Positions 1 through 7,678 are shown, counted from the first letter of the stretch. The stretch: DNA of 64,000 bases from Collinsella sp. AM34-10 (GCF_003469185.1 NZ_QSIL01000003.1:124001-188000), one strand, 5' to 3'. Numbers and translations: made by a program. The notes: generated by a model from the letters alone, not told the origin.

Positions 1-2
1 CC

Positions 3-656
3 GATCGATTGAACTGGGAGTTCAAATCTCCCGGCATTTCTGTTTTGGCGTATGTGTGCAATAACATTCCTTTTGAGAGGGCAATGCCTCTTTTTAAGCT
101 TTATACGTTTGCGCGGTCAATGGATGCCATTGGCGACACACATATGAACGACCGTAGCCTTGTCTCTACCATCGCCGAAAACGTTATTGCGAATGACTTG
201 TTTTCTGAGCTTCAGGCTTTTTTGAATGACTTTGGAATTCGAGAACGCCTTACTGCGCGTGAAACGCCATCGGGTGATATCGCTTTGTACTTTGAAAAAA
301 GTCGACTTATTCCGTTTGCAGAAAACTGTTCAAGCGGCACTGTTGCGCTACTGCGACTGTTTAATTATTTCCATGCTACAAGTGTGCCGTCCTTGCTATT
401 TGTCGATGAGTTTGATGCGTTCTATCATCACGATCTCGCCGAGAAAGTCGTTGACTATTTTAAGTCCCAGACTGGACGCCAGGTGCTTTGCGCATCTCAT
501 AATACGGACTTGTTCAGCAATAAAATCCTTAGGCCAGACTGTCTATTCATTCTTTCGGATCACAATCTAATTTCCGCAGCTAATGCAACAGATAGGGAAC
601 TAAGGGAGGGGCACAACCTCGAAAAGCTCTATAAGGCTGGCGAATTCGATGTCTAG
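3..656 (+). CDS. AAA-family ATPase, C-terminal part (5' end outside window)
   Basis: The reading frame is open to the left edge, so the apparent TTG start at 9 is probably internal and the gene begins before the window. The visible 217 residues hold the C-terminal half of an ABC-type ATPase domain. A signature-like stretch (NCSSGTVALLRL) comes first, then a Walker B strand with acidic pair (SLLFVDEFDAF), then an H-loop-like SHNTDLFSN. This layout is typical of AAA_15/AAA_21 or OLD-like ATPases in phage-defence pairs. The stop overlaps the ATG of the next gene by 8 nt, so the two form a translationally coupled pair. Nucleotide-driven control of the partner is inferred from the family. The Walker A region is not visible, so intactness is unknown. 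Confidence 0.75.
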   Translation, partial: DRLNWEFKSPGISVLAYVCNNIPFERAMPLFKLYTFARSMDAIGDTHMNDRSLVSTIAENVIANDLFSELQAFLNDFGIRERLTARETPSGDIALYFEKSRLIPFAENCSSGTVALLRLFNYFHATSVPSLLFVDEFDAFYHHDLAEKVVDYFKSQTGRQVLCASHNTDLFSNKILRPDCLFILSDHNLISAANATDRELREGHNLEKLYKAGEFDV

Positions 657-1276
657 GAAACAAGTCCTGCTTATCGTTGAGGGTATAAAGCAAGAGGTTA
701 AACTCTTTCATGCTTTTTTTGAGTGCTATGGCCTCGACATTGGCTATGAGATCGTTTCCTATTGATGTTTTGCTGATCTTTGACTATGAGCTCCAAGATA
801 ATAGGTTCTCGCCTGAACGGTTGGAGGAAATGCAACGTTACTTTAACGAGAGCACAGACAATGGCAAGCTCTACGTTAACTATCCAATGGTCGAGGCATG
901 TAAGCATTTTCTGAAAATGCCCGACGTGGAATATCTGAAAAGAACTGTTTCCCGTGAAGACGCTCTGAAATACAAGTCAATCGTTGGCAATGCTTCTAGA
1001 TACCAGAGTTTTGAGAGGCATTTTATTAGGCCTGACGTTGACGATATGATAGAGCTTACTGCCATCAAGGCGCTTCGGTTGTGCGGCCACAACGGCGAGG
1101 CCGGTTATGAGTCTGAGTATAGAGATCTTGACCATGAGACAATCGTTAAGGCGCAAAACGATACTTTGCGTTTGGCCGATGAGGTGTGGGTTCTTGGTAC
1201 CTGCCTGCTATTTATTTTGGATTACTCAACGGCTCTTATTGATTTCGCGGGAATCGAGTCGAAGCTACTTGGCTAG
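649..1276 (+). pseudogene. RloB/TOPRIM-like partner of AAA ATPase, frameshifted
   Basis: An ATG at 649 overlaps the ATPase stop and opens a 38-codon frame (VLLIVEGIKQEVKLF) that ends at TGA 763-765. The matching C-terminal part continues in another frame from about 758 (IDVLLIFDYELQD, then YVNYPMVEAC) to the stop at 1276. The first stretch resembles the glutamate-containing TOPRIM strand and the second the acidic DxE-like strand, as in RloB-like nuclease partners of AAA ATPases. The two motifs lie closer together than I would expect for this family, so an out-of-frame deletion near 758-766 is likely. The system is probably inactive unless the short N-terminal piece works alone. Family naming is from memory of motif layout. 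Confidence 0.6.
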
Positions 1277-1305
1277 ATTTCTGGACGCTGCAGTTTCGTC
1301 TAATA

Positions 1306-1465
1306 GACAGCACGAAGCTCCAGTGCGAGCTGGGCTGGAGGCCGCCGCACACCGACTTCCCCGAGGGCCTGAGGGCCACCATCGACTGGTACGTCGCCAA
1401 CGAGTCCTTGGTGGCGCCCGGCCAAGGAGGCCACCAAGGCCCGCTACCGCGCGCGGGGGCAGTAG
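1306..1465 (+). pseudogene. rmlB (dTDP-glucose 4,6-dehydratase) 3' remnant
   Basis: Reading from 1306 gives DSTKLQCELGW followed by FPEGLRATIDWY, the hallmark C-terminus of dTDP-glucose 4,6-dehydratase (RmlB/RfbB). After the serine codon near 1410 the frame slips by one base and continues as WWRPAKEATKARYRARGQ with a stop at 1463-1465, the usual end of coriobacterial RmlB. There is no upstream part of the gene. The block is much richer in G+C than the AT-rich DNA on either side. It is best read as a scar of the original chromosomal locus (nucleotide-sugar/rhamnose pathway) left where island DNA was inserted or deleted. Confidence 0.75.
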
Positions 1466-1603
1466 GGGATGTGGTGCTGGCGTTTGAGCTCTGGCTTATA
1501 GGACAAATAGTGTGCTCACATTGGGGGCGTCGGTGCTGGTCGATGTCCCCTTGACTATTTGAATTCTATGCCCGTTTTAGCTATTCGAACAGAATGTGTG
1601 TCC

Positions 1604-1690
1604 GGTTTACATTGTGTGTAAACCTCCGAACGATAGGGTATTCGTCAATGTTGAATGATTGATCAAAAAATGAATCTTAAGGTGATCAAT
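1604..1690 (+). other. AT-rich leader before the retron with two inverted repeats
   Basis: Between the rmlB scar and the retron RNA there is no gene. Two inverted repeats are visible: 1604-1611 with 1617-1624 (8 bp, 5-nt loop), and 1658-1665 with 1683-1690 (ATTGATCA/TGATCAAT, 17-nt loop). Neither has a following U-run, so they are not clear terminators. They may be binding sites or part of a longer retron transcript. Confidence 0.3.
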
Positions 1691-1726
1691 AATCATTTAT
1701 TGGCTATTGCTATTGATTAAATGCTG

Positions 1727-1732
1727 TAAAAT
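1727..1732 (+). promoter_or_regulatory. Candidate -10 box for retron RNA
   Basis: TAAAAT at 1727-1732 lies seven bases before the left arm of the long-range inverted repeat that begins at 1739. A sigma-A start would therefore fall right at the predicted 5' end of the msr RNA. No good -35 box is seen (1704-1709 reads CTATTG), so this is a weak call. Confidence 0.3.
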
Positions 1733-1738
1733 TAATTG

Positions 1739-1848
1739 AATAGCCGGTTCGAATTCGCGATTGCGCATCGCAATCGATAGTGCATTGTCTGCACATCATG
1801 TCTGTTACGTATCCATTTATATGCGGTTCTACGGAGGAGCCGGCTATT
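1739..1848 (+). ncRNA. Candidate retron msr-msd RNA
   Basis: The region directly upstream of the reverse transcriptase carries long-range inverted arms: AATAGCCGGTTC at 1739-1750 pairs with GAGCCGGCTATT at 1837-1848 (11 Watson-Crick pairs and one G-U), and weaker pairing extends outwards. These would be the a1/a2 arms of a retron RNA. Inside are a perfect 8-bp hairpin with a 3-nt loop (1758-1776), a 5-bp hairpin (1780-1794) and a weaker fold around 1808-1826 that could be the msd part. Size (about 110 nt), position and architecture fit known retrons. The priming guanosine and the msd boundaries cannot be fixed from sequence alone. Confidence 0.6.
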
Positions 1849-1865
1849 AAACTAAGGGTTAGCAG

Positions 1866-3491
1866 ATGGTTGATGAACTTCAAACTAAGAAAGAATTAGC
1901 CGACTTTCTAAACTTATCTCTGGATAAGTTGGACTATTTTGTTAGTGCGGATTCATTTTATTCCCTGTACCGGCATAGACTGGTTCCCAAAAGAAATGGT
2001 GGTTTCCGAGAACTGCTGATTCCGAGGTCTGATCTCAAAAGAGTTCAAAGAATAATCGCCAAACAACTTGAGAAGCATTATAAGCCGCTGCCTTGTGTTC
2101 ACGGCTTTGTTAGGGGCCGTTCAATTCGAACAAATGCGGACATTCATGTTGGTTCGCAGGTAATTGTCGGATTGGATATTAAGGACTTCTTTCCATCTAT
2201 TTCATCTAAGCGGGTTTACGGTCTCCTTAAATCTAAGAAACTTGGACTCTCTTCCGAGGTTGCGTTTTGCCTATCACGGCTTATTTCGACACCAAAGGGA
2301 CTTCCTCAGGGAGCTCCTTCGTCACCTATTATTTCAAATATGATATGTCTCGGCATGGATAAGCAGCTTATGCACCTGTCTCGTGAGTACCATTATCAAT
2401 ATTCTAGATATGCTGATGATCTCACCTTTTCGTTTGAAAGTTCATATTGGTTTTATCGCCATTTCTATTCGGACAGGAAACTTCGCATACCTAACAAAAT
2501 TAGAGTTGCGATCACCGAATTTCATGGCAATAAATCGTTTGAGATTAATGAGAACAAATCTTTTTACAGCTGCAATTATTCAAGACAGGTAGTTACGGGC
2601 GTTGTTTGTAATAAGAAAACAAATATAAAACGTGAACAGTACCGTCGTCTTCGATCAACGCTTCATCGCTTAAGTATTGGGGATGAGGAGGGGGCGATGG
2701 GTTGTTATTATGGTAAGTCTAGTAGCGATCTTTCCGAAGAAGAGAAGGGAACGTTTCGTGCCTCACTCAGGGGTAGTTTGGATTTCTATAAATCGCTTCT
2801 AAAAAATCCATGGTCTTCAGGCCCTCTTATGCGTTTGGGCAGTCTATATAATCAATCAAAAGTAGAAGGAGACTCTGTATTTCCAATCGCGCTTCATCAA
2901 GATTCAATTCTCTATCTTGAGGGCATTAATTCTAAGGATGAGCCATTTGAGGGATTGGGATTTTATCTACCTAGCTATGGGCTCCTTACGGCATGGCATG
3001 TGATTTCCGACGCCGTTTTCGATGATAGGGAAAAGCGAAACATAGGCGTTAAGAGCTCGGCGAAGATCTCGCTGGGAATATTCAGCTTTGGTAAATCGAC
3101 CGTACAGACAGGTAGACATGATGCCGCAATTTTAAACGACGTCCCTCCAGAGATTATCCAATCCTTCCCTAGGGTTTCGGTTAGCACTGATTTACCCTCT
3201 AAGGGCGATAAAGTCTTTGCGTACCAACTTCATCATTCAGAAAACGGCTTCCGCTTCGATTTGCTTGATGGAGAATTGCTTGAAATTGGATCTCCCAGTG
3301 AGGAAGGCACTCTTTGCTATACGAACTGTCTCTTCCAGCACGGGATGAGCGGTGGTCCTGTATTTAATGGCATGGGTAAGGTTGTCGGAATCGTGCATTC
3401 GGCAACAGAAGATGGGAAATGCGGTTCATTTTTGCCTTTGAGGGATTGCATCAATTCAACCGAGGTGTATGGAATCTGGAAAACATTTTAG
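1866..3491 (+). CDS. Retron reverse transcriptase fused to trypsin-like serine protease
   Basis: This 541-residue protein has two domains. Residues about 1-310 are a retron-type reverse transcriptase: NADIH (90-94) fits the retron NAxxH motif, LDIKDFF (103-109) holds the first catalytic aspartate, YADD (182-185) is the active-site box, and VTG (243-245) is the retron-specific thumb motif. Residues about 335-541 are a chymotrypsin-fold protease with the full triad visible: His378 in LTAWHV, Asp419 in RHDAAIL and Ser495 in GMSGGP. There is no signal peptide, so the protease should act in the cytoplasm. Retron RTs with a C-terminal trypsin-like domain appear in published retron classifications; by inference the msDNA-RT unit restrains the protease until phage infection. 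The gene is more AT-rich than the core genome, which suggests transfer. Confidence 0.9.
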   Translation: MVDELQTKKELADFLNLSLDKLDYFVSADSFYSLYRHRLVPKRNGGFRELLIPRSDLKRVQRIIAKQLEKHYKPLPCVHGFVRGRSIRTNADIHVGSQVIVGLDIKDFFPSISSKRVYGLLKSKKLGLSSEVAFCLSRLISTPKGLPQGAPSSPIISNMICLGMDKQLMHLSREYHYQYSRYADDLTFSFESSYWFYRHFYSDRKLRIPNKIRVAITEFHGNKSFEINENKSFYSCNYSRQVVTGVVCNKKTNIKREQYRRLRSTLHRLSIGDEEGAMGCYYGKSSSDLSEEEKGTFRASLRGSLDFYKSLLKNPWSSGPLMRLGSLYNQSKVEGDSVFPIALHQDSILYLEGINSKDEPFEGLGFYLPSYGLLTAWHVISDAVFDDREKRNIGVKSSAKISLGIFSFGKSTVQTGRHDAAILNDVPPEIIQSFPRVSVSTDLPSKGDKVFAYQLHHSENGFRFDLLDGELLEIGSPSEEGTLCYTNCLFQHGMSGGPVFNGMGKVVGIVHSATEDGKCGSFLPLRDCINSTEVYGIWKTF

Positions 3492-4131
3492 ACCCTATTT
3501 TGCTTGTGGTTCGATGCGTTCGAGTGGGTGTCGATCTCGCTTTTTGCGCATTTTAAAGCCCATGATATCTATTTCGTTGCTTTGCTTTTATTGTCCTTTG
3601 TGCCCATCCTATTTCAATAATTGTGATTATTTGTCAAGTGACGATGTGGGTTGCGGGGAATGCCACTTTGTGATTTCGCCTAATGGTCTCCTGTTAGCTG
3701 TTCACCTCGACATATCTCGTCGAATGGTTAGATTGCGTTGCTGGGAATCATAGAATCCAGACTTGATGAGCTCTCGGAGCATGATGTTGTCCATACGGCC
3801 GAATACGTTCCATCATTGGCGGATGCTCGAAAGCGCTGCATTGGGAAGCAAATTGGAAGATTGTTTGACAGGAATGAATCCTGCCCTTGTAGCAGCGGTA
3901 AAAATCTAAAAGAAGTTGCGGTAGATCATTTATTCGTACTTTGGCTTTAGTTGGCTTCGCGTGTGGCCGCCTTCGCCGTCCGCCGACTACAAAAATGATT
4001 TACACCGAATTGTTCACTTGTTTCTATTTGCCTGGATATGCTTCGGATTCAACCTCGATACATTAATAGTATCTGCTACCAGGCTATTTCTGGCGCGCCT
4101 CTATTGGCTTTCCGTATGGGTCGGAGCGGTC
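3492..4131 (+). other. Gene-poor stretch with decayed fragments
   Basis: No intact gene is convincing here. Short open frames at 3469-3753 and 3961-4539 lack recognisable motifs, poorly match coding composition, and the first overlaps the retron 3' end. The only recognisable piece is the SEC-C-like fragment listed separately. No tRNA or attachment site is evident. Confidence 0.4.
3738..3950 (+). pseudogene. SEC-C motif protein fragment
   Basis: This 70-codon frame contains RNESCPCSSGKNLKE, close to the zinc-binding SEC-C motif (CPCGSGKKYKxCC) found at the C-terminus of SecA and of many accessory proteins. The second half of the motif (the CC or CH pair) is missing because the frame runs on into VAVDHL and stops. 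It therefore looks like the tail of a decayed gene. The rest of the frame is not recognised. Confidence 0.35.
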
Positions 4132-4946
4132 ATGTCAGCCGTTTTGTCCAACCATCATCGTCGTCGTCACATTCTGCTTGTTGCTGTGGCCTGCGTATGT
4201 GTTTTGCTGGGCGGGCCTCCTTATGTCGCGGGTGCGGATAGCCTTACCATCGCGGGGCAGTCCTACGACGAGCCGGGTGTCTCGGGCCCCGGCTGGGCGG
4301 CGCGCGCGTTGTTGCTGCTAGCGGCGGATCGGGCGAGGACTGCCGCTTCTTTGGCGTGTACGCCTCCGATGGCCGGTTTGTCGTGGATGCCCATTGGGTG
4401 GATGCGACCGGCGCCAGCGCGGACGTTGCCTGCAAGAGCGGCTCGCTTGCGTCTGCACTGTTTGTGTCGCCGACGGTCGGGGCCTTTGGTAGCTCCAGCG
4501 TGTTTGACGTCAGTGGGGTCGTTACTCAGCATGTGGTAATTGAACCCACAGGCGCCCAGCCGTCGGCGGGGAAGACCCAGCCCAGTATCGATGAGCCCAC
4601 CGGTGGCAATCCCGCGGGGGATACAAGGCACGGTAGCGAAGAAAAGCCCGGTGATGAGACCAAGCCCAGCGAAAACCCGCCCCCCACGCCTGATTCGTCG
4701 CCCAAGTCGGACGCCAAGCCCGCGCCCGCGTCCATCAAGACGCCTGCGACCAAGACCACCAAAAAGACCAAGCCCGCAACAACTCAAGCCGCCGCGCTCC
4801 CTAAGACCGGCCACGGTGACTGGGCGGTTGCGTGCCTTGCCTTCGTCTTCCTAGGTATGTTGTTGGCCACCATAAAAGTTCGGGCACTTCGCGGGGGCCT
4901 TATTTGCCAATGTAGTTTCTACCGCCTCTTTGCCGCATTTCTCTGA
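4132..4946 (+). pseudogene. LPXTG cell-wall anchored protein, frameshifted
   Basis: An ATG at 4132 with GGAG just upstream opens a signal peptide: a basic start (NHHRRRH), a hydrophobic core (ILLVAVACVCVLL) and an AGA-type cleavage site. After SYDEPGVSGPGW near 4296 the frame must shift by one base to continue as ARVVAASGGSGEDCRFFGVY. That frame runs through a Pro/Lys/Thr-rich spacer to a sortase signal LPKTG (4797-4811), a membrane segment (AVACLAFVFLGMLLA) and basic residues. It then reads about 20 residues past the expected end to TGA at 4946. As written the gene is broken. It could be phase-variable, decayed or a sequencing error in the GC-rich run at 4296-4308. Confidence 0.65.
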
Positions 4947-4993
4947 GTCAATAATGCAGATTGCTTGAACACGGCTTGGGGCTTGCCATGTAT

Positions 4994-5025
4994 TTGAATT
5001 TGACTAAACTTAACTTATAAGTTAA
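4994..5025 (+). promoter_or_regulatory. Promoter with 16-bp palindromic operator of the TAC operon
   Basis: TTGAAT (4994-4999) and TATAAG (5016-5021) form a sigma-A-type promoter with a 16-bp spacer. The perfect palindrome TTAACTTATAAGTTAA (5010-5025) covers the -10 box. It is the obvious operator for the XRE antitoxin encoded two genes downstream, giving autorepression as is usual for HigBA-type modules. Confidence 0.65.
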
Positions 5026-5062
5026 TCATATTTGGTTTCATCTGAAGCGGAGGGGGTGGCCT

Positions 5063-5470
5063 TTGGCTAGTGACTATGAGCTTGTCGAATATGCTGATCC
5101 CGAGGGACGACCTTTTTGGGAACTAACCACCTCCCCTGAGAACTCTCAGTTTCAGAAGATGATGTCTGATCCTAAAACGAAGTTTACCGCCCGTAAAATG
5201 ATCAATCAGATTTCAAAAATCTATGATTACGGGCTAAAGGATGTCACTGGAACGTCAAAGCTTCGATGTATCGAGCCTAAGATTGGGCTATACGAACTCA
5301 AGGGTTTTGATGGGGTTAATCGAGAAATGGTCTACGCGATTTGCCAAGGCGTGGACAAGATTGTTTTGCTTTTTTGGTTTAAGGGCCATCAAGGCTCGGG
5401 AAATATTTCCAAAGAAATTAAACGCGCAAAACAGTTGGCCCCGATAGCAAAGCAGCTTTTGGAGTCATAG
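5063..5470 (+). CDS. HigB/RelE-like toxin of a TAC-type module
   Basis: The start is taken as TTG 5063, six bases after a strong AGGGGG ribosome-binding site. The 135-residue product fits the RelE/HigB-type (phage Gp49-like) toxin fold: LRCIEPKIGLYELKG matches the central strand pair, KIVLLFWFKGHQG the next strand, and ISKEIKRAKQL the C-terminal helix. Members of this family cleave mRNA on the ribosome. It lies 39 nt upstream of an XRE antitoxin and two genes before a SecB-like chaperone, the toxin-first order of mycobacterial HigB-HigA-SecB. The toxin role is inferred from fold-level similarity and context. Catalytic residues vary in this family and cannot be assigned here. Confidence 0.7.
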   Translation: MASDYELVEYADPEGRPFWELTTSPENSQFQKMMSDPKTKFTARKMINQISKIYDYGLKDVTGTSKLRCIEPKIGLYELKGFDGVNREMVYAICQGVDKIVLLFWFKGHQGSGNISKEIKRAKQLAPIAKQLLES

Positions 5471-5509
5471 CGTCGGCTTTTTTGCCCGCTTACGAAACGG
5501 AGACTTGTA

Positions 5510-5902
5510 ATGGTTAAGGTCGATTTATCAGACTTTTACGCGGAAACGGAAACGAGCGAAACCCGTGCCTATGAGCACGCACTAGATATTGAGTTTATTG
5601 TTCATCGCGAGATGCAGCGCTCGGGCTTGAGTAAAAGCGAGCTGGCAAAGCGTATGGGCGTGAGTCTTCAGTCGCTTTCGAAATTGTTGAATTCTCAGCC
5701 CAACATGACGCTGAAAACAATCGCAAAGTTTGAGCTTGCGTTGGGTATCAAAATCTTTCCTCAGGTCATTTCCAGTTATTCGAATGAGGCGCCGTTTTCT
5801 TCGTCTAATAATTCTGTCCGAGAACAATGGTCTTCATTTAACAGCGACTGCTCGGCTAAACGACTGAACTTTGAGATGATTCCGGGAGGTTTGGCTGCAT
5901 GA
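5510..5902 (+). CDS. HigA-like XRE antitoxin with C-terminal extension
   Basis: This 130-residue protein has a lambda-repressor-type helix-turn-helix at about residues 40-85 (LSKSELAKRMGVSLQSLSKLL ... TLKTIAKFELALGI). About 45 residues follow the DNA-binding domain (to RLNFEMIPGGLAA), longer than typical HigA antitoxins. In characterised TAC systems such a tail is the chaperone-addiction region that SecB binds, and here the next gene is SecB-like. The protein should neutralise the upstream toxin and bind the palindrome at 5010-5025. Its stop overlaps the chaperone start by 4 nt (ATGA), coupling their translation. Confidence 0.8.
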   Translation: MVKVDLSDFYAETETSETRAYEHALDIEFIVHREMQRSGLSKSELAKRMGVSLQSLSKLLNSQPNMTLKTIAKFELALGIKIFPQVISSYSNEAPFSSSNNSVREQWSSFNSDCSAKRLNFEMIPGGLAA

Positions 5903-6348
5903 GCAAGGATTTCATTGCGCCTATTCAGATTGTTCATTTGTTTGTTGTCGACTCAACTTTTCATATTGAGAATGAGCCCTCCCAGAATATGGATTTAAAA
6001 GTTGACGTTAGCTATCAGGACGTCCATCTATTGAGGAACAAGGCGGGCGAGCGTGCAGACTTAAAGCTGTATGTGTGTGGCAGTCTGATTGATAGAGACG
6101 ATGCAAAGGAAAAAATGCGCGCTGATGTGACGGTTGCTATTTCGGTGTCAACAAAAATGCCGTTCGACATTTCAGACGATGAAGCGCGCCGTTATCTTCT
6201 CTCTAATGCGATTTCCATGGCGTATGGTCACGCTAAGAGCTATCTGATGGTCGTTACTGGACTTTCGCCCATGGGGGCTTTGACGCTGCCGGCAATTCTT
6301 CCTTCGGAATTGGCAGCGGACAGCGATGCGTCTTTCCAAAGTGAGTAA
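5899..6348 (+). CDS. SecB-like TAC chaperone
   Basis: The ATG at 5899 overlaps the antitoxin stop. The 149-residue product has SecB-like features: alternating beta strands in the first half (MDLKVDVSYQDVHLL, LKLYVCGSLID, DVTVAISVSTKMPF) and a C-terminal part in which a helix (RRYLLSNAISMAYGHAKSYL) is followed by GALTLPAILPSELA, matching the R-x-x-I...lPPI/LP pattern of SecB. Gram-positive-type bacteria usually lack the general export chaperone SecB, so a solitary SecB-like protein next to a HigBA pair is best read as a dedicated TAC chaperone that folds or protects the antitoxin. Sequence similarity is remote; context carries much of the call. Confidence 0.7.
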   Translation: MSKDFIAPIQIVHLFVVDSTFHIENEPSQNMDLKVDVSYQDVHLLRNKAGERADLKLYVCGSLIDRDDAKEKMRADVTVAISVSTKMPFDISDDEARRYLLSNAISMAYGHAKSYLMVVTGLSPMGALTLPAILPSELAADSDASFQSE

Positions 6349-6398
6349 GTTGTTCTCGAGTTGGATTTTGCCTGCCACTGTGTGCAAATGTAACGGGG

Positions 6399-6437
6399 TG
6401 CCGAATCGGTAGTTTGACTGATTCGGCATTTATATTT
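6399..6437 (+). terminator. Rho-independent terminator after TAC operon
   Basis: TGCCGAATC (6399-6407) pairs perfectly with GATTCGGCA (6420-6428) and is followed by TTTATATTT. It ends the toxin-antitoxin-chaperone transcript before the divergently composed core DNA of the sucrose locus. Confidence 0.75.
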
Positions 6438-6569
6438 CGAAGTTTCTAGTTGAAGCCCTGCGATGCCCGTGCTACGACAGCTAAATTGACCGTGACGTCC
6501 TGTCTTGCGACACGCATGTAGCTCCGCACGGGTATCATGGTGAAAGCGATTTCAACGACAGGGGTGCTC

Positions 6570-7550
6570 GTGGTAAAGATGAAAGATGTGGCCGAGCTGG
6601 CCGGCGTTTCGAGCGCCGCCGTCTCGCGCTACCTCAACGGTGGATATATCTCGACGGACAAGGCCGAGCGCATTAAGAAGGCGATTGAACTGACCGGATA
6701 CGTGCGGTCCAGCCAAGCTCGCGCGCTGCGCACCGGTTCCACCAAGCTCATCGGCGTCATCGTGCCCAAGATTAACTCGGAGTCCGTGAGCCGCATTACC
6801 GCCGGCATTGGCCAGGTGCTCGGTCGCCGTGGCTACCAGATGCTGCTTGCCAACACCGACAACGCGGCCGATCGTGAGCTCGAATACCTCGATTTATTCC
6901 AAAACCACCCGGTCGATGGCATTGTGCTGGTGGCAACTATGATTACCGACGAGCACCGTCGGGCGATTGAATCGTGCCGCGTGCCCATCGTGCTGATCGG
7001 CCAGAATGTTGAGGGCGCGGCGTGCGTCTATCACGACGATTACGAGGCCGCCTTTGAGCTGGGCCATGCACTTGCGGGTCGCGTGGACGGCAAGATTGCC
7101 TATATTGGAGTTACCGAAGAGGACCGCGCGGCCGGTTATGACCGCCGTCGCGGTTTCGAGGCTGGCTTGCGCGCCGCGGGCGTGGCACTTGATCCGAGCC
7201 TGATTCGCCAGGGGTCCTTTACGCTCGATTCGGGCTATGGTGCGGCGCGTGAGCTGCTTTCCGTCGCTCCCGATGTTTCATTTATCGCCTGCGCGACCGA
7301 CACCATGGCGGCGGGCGCGCTGCGTGCCATCGATGAGGTTCGCGGCATGGGCGAGGGCATACACCGCGTGAGTGGTTTTGGCGACAATGCGTTTTTGCGC
7401 GCGCTGACGGGCGGCATTCCCACCGTGCATTATGGCTACCTGACCAGTGGCGTCGAGGCGACCAATATGTTGCTCAATACGCTCGATGGCGAGGAGGGGG
7501 AGAGCGGTCTCAAGACGCTCAAGCTCGGCCATCAGCTTATGAATGTATAG
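6570..7550 (+). CDS. scrR: LacI-family sucrose operon repressor
   Basis: The N-terminus is a LacI helix-turn-helix (MKDVAELAGVSSAAVSRYLNG) followed by the hinge region and a periplasmic-binding-protein-like effector domain (from TKLIGVIVPKIN). GTG 6570 is preferred because AGGGG lies six bases upstream; an in-frame ATG at 6537 has little ribosome-binding site, and ATG 6579 is also possible. It precedes a sucrose PTS permease and a GH32 hydrolase with two LacI-type half-palindromic sites between, so it most likely represses them in the absence of sucrose or its phosphorylated form. The gene symbol is inferred from context. Confidence 0.8.
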   Translation: MVKMKDVAELAGVSSAAVSRYLNGGYISTDKAERIKKAIELTGYVRSSQARALRTGSTKLIGVIVPKINSESVSRITAGIGQVLGRRGYQMLLANTDNAADRELEYLDLFQNHPVDGIVLVATMITDEHRRAIESCRVPIVLIGQNVEGAACVYHDDYEAAFELGHALAGRVDGKIAYIGVTEEDRAAGYDRRRGFEAGLRAAGVALDPSLIRQGSFTLDSGYGAARELLSVAPDVSFIACATDTMAAGALRAIDEVRGMGEGIHRVSGFGDNAFLRALTGGIPTVHYGYLTSGVEATNMLLNTLDGEEGESGLKTLKLGHQLMNV

Positions 7551-7638
7551 GTTTTGGGCACGTCTGTCTGCCTCTAAGTCGCCTTGTTTTGCCGTAAAAC
7601 TACCATTCACCGGCTTTTTCCTACCGTTCACCCTACTA

Positions 7639-7678
7639 TGAAAACGATTGCAGACATATCAAACTGAAATCGATTACA
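7639..7678 (+). promoter_or_regulatory. Tandem LacI-type operators upstream of scrA
   Basis: Two near-identical sites, TGAAAACGATTGCA (7639-7652) and TGAAATCGATTACA (7665-7678), have their centres 26 bp apart. Each is a degenerate palindrome around a central CG, the LacI/GalR pattern. Their place between the regulator and the permease marks them as operators of the neighbouring regulator. Confidence 0.75.

Noticed and set aside
3469..3753. 94-codon frame overlapping the end of the retron gene
   Set aside because: No ribosome-binding site, no motif, and composition unlike coding sequence.
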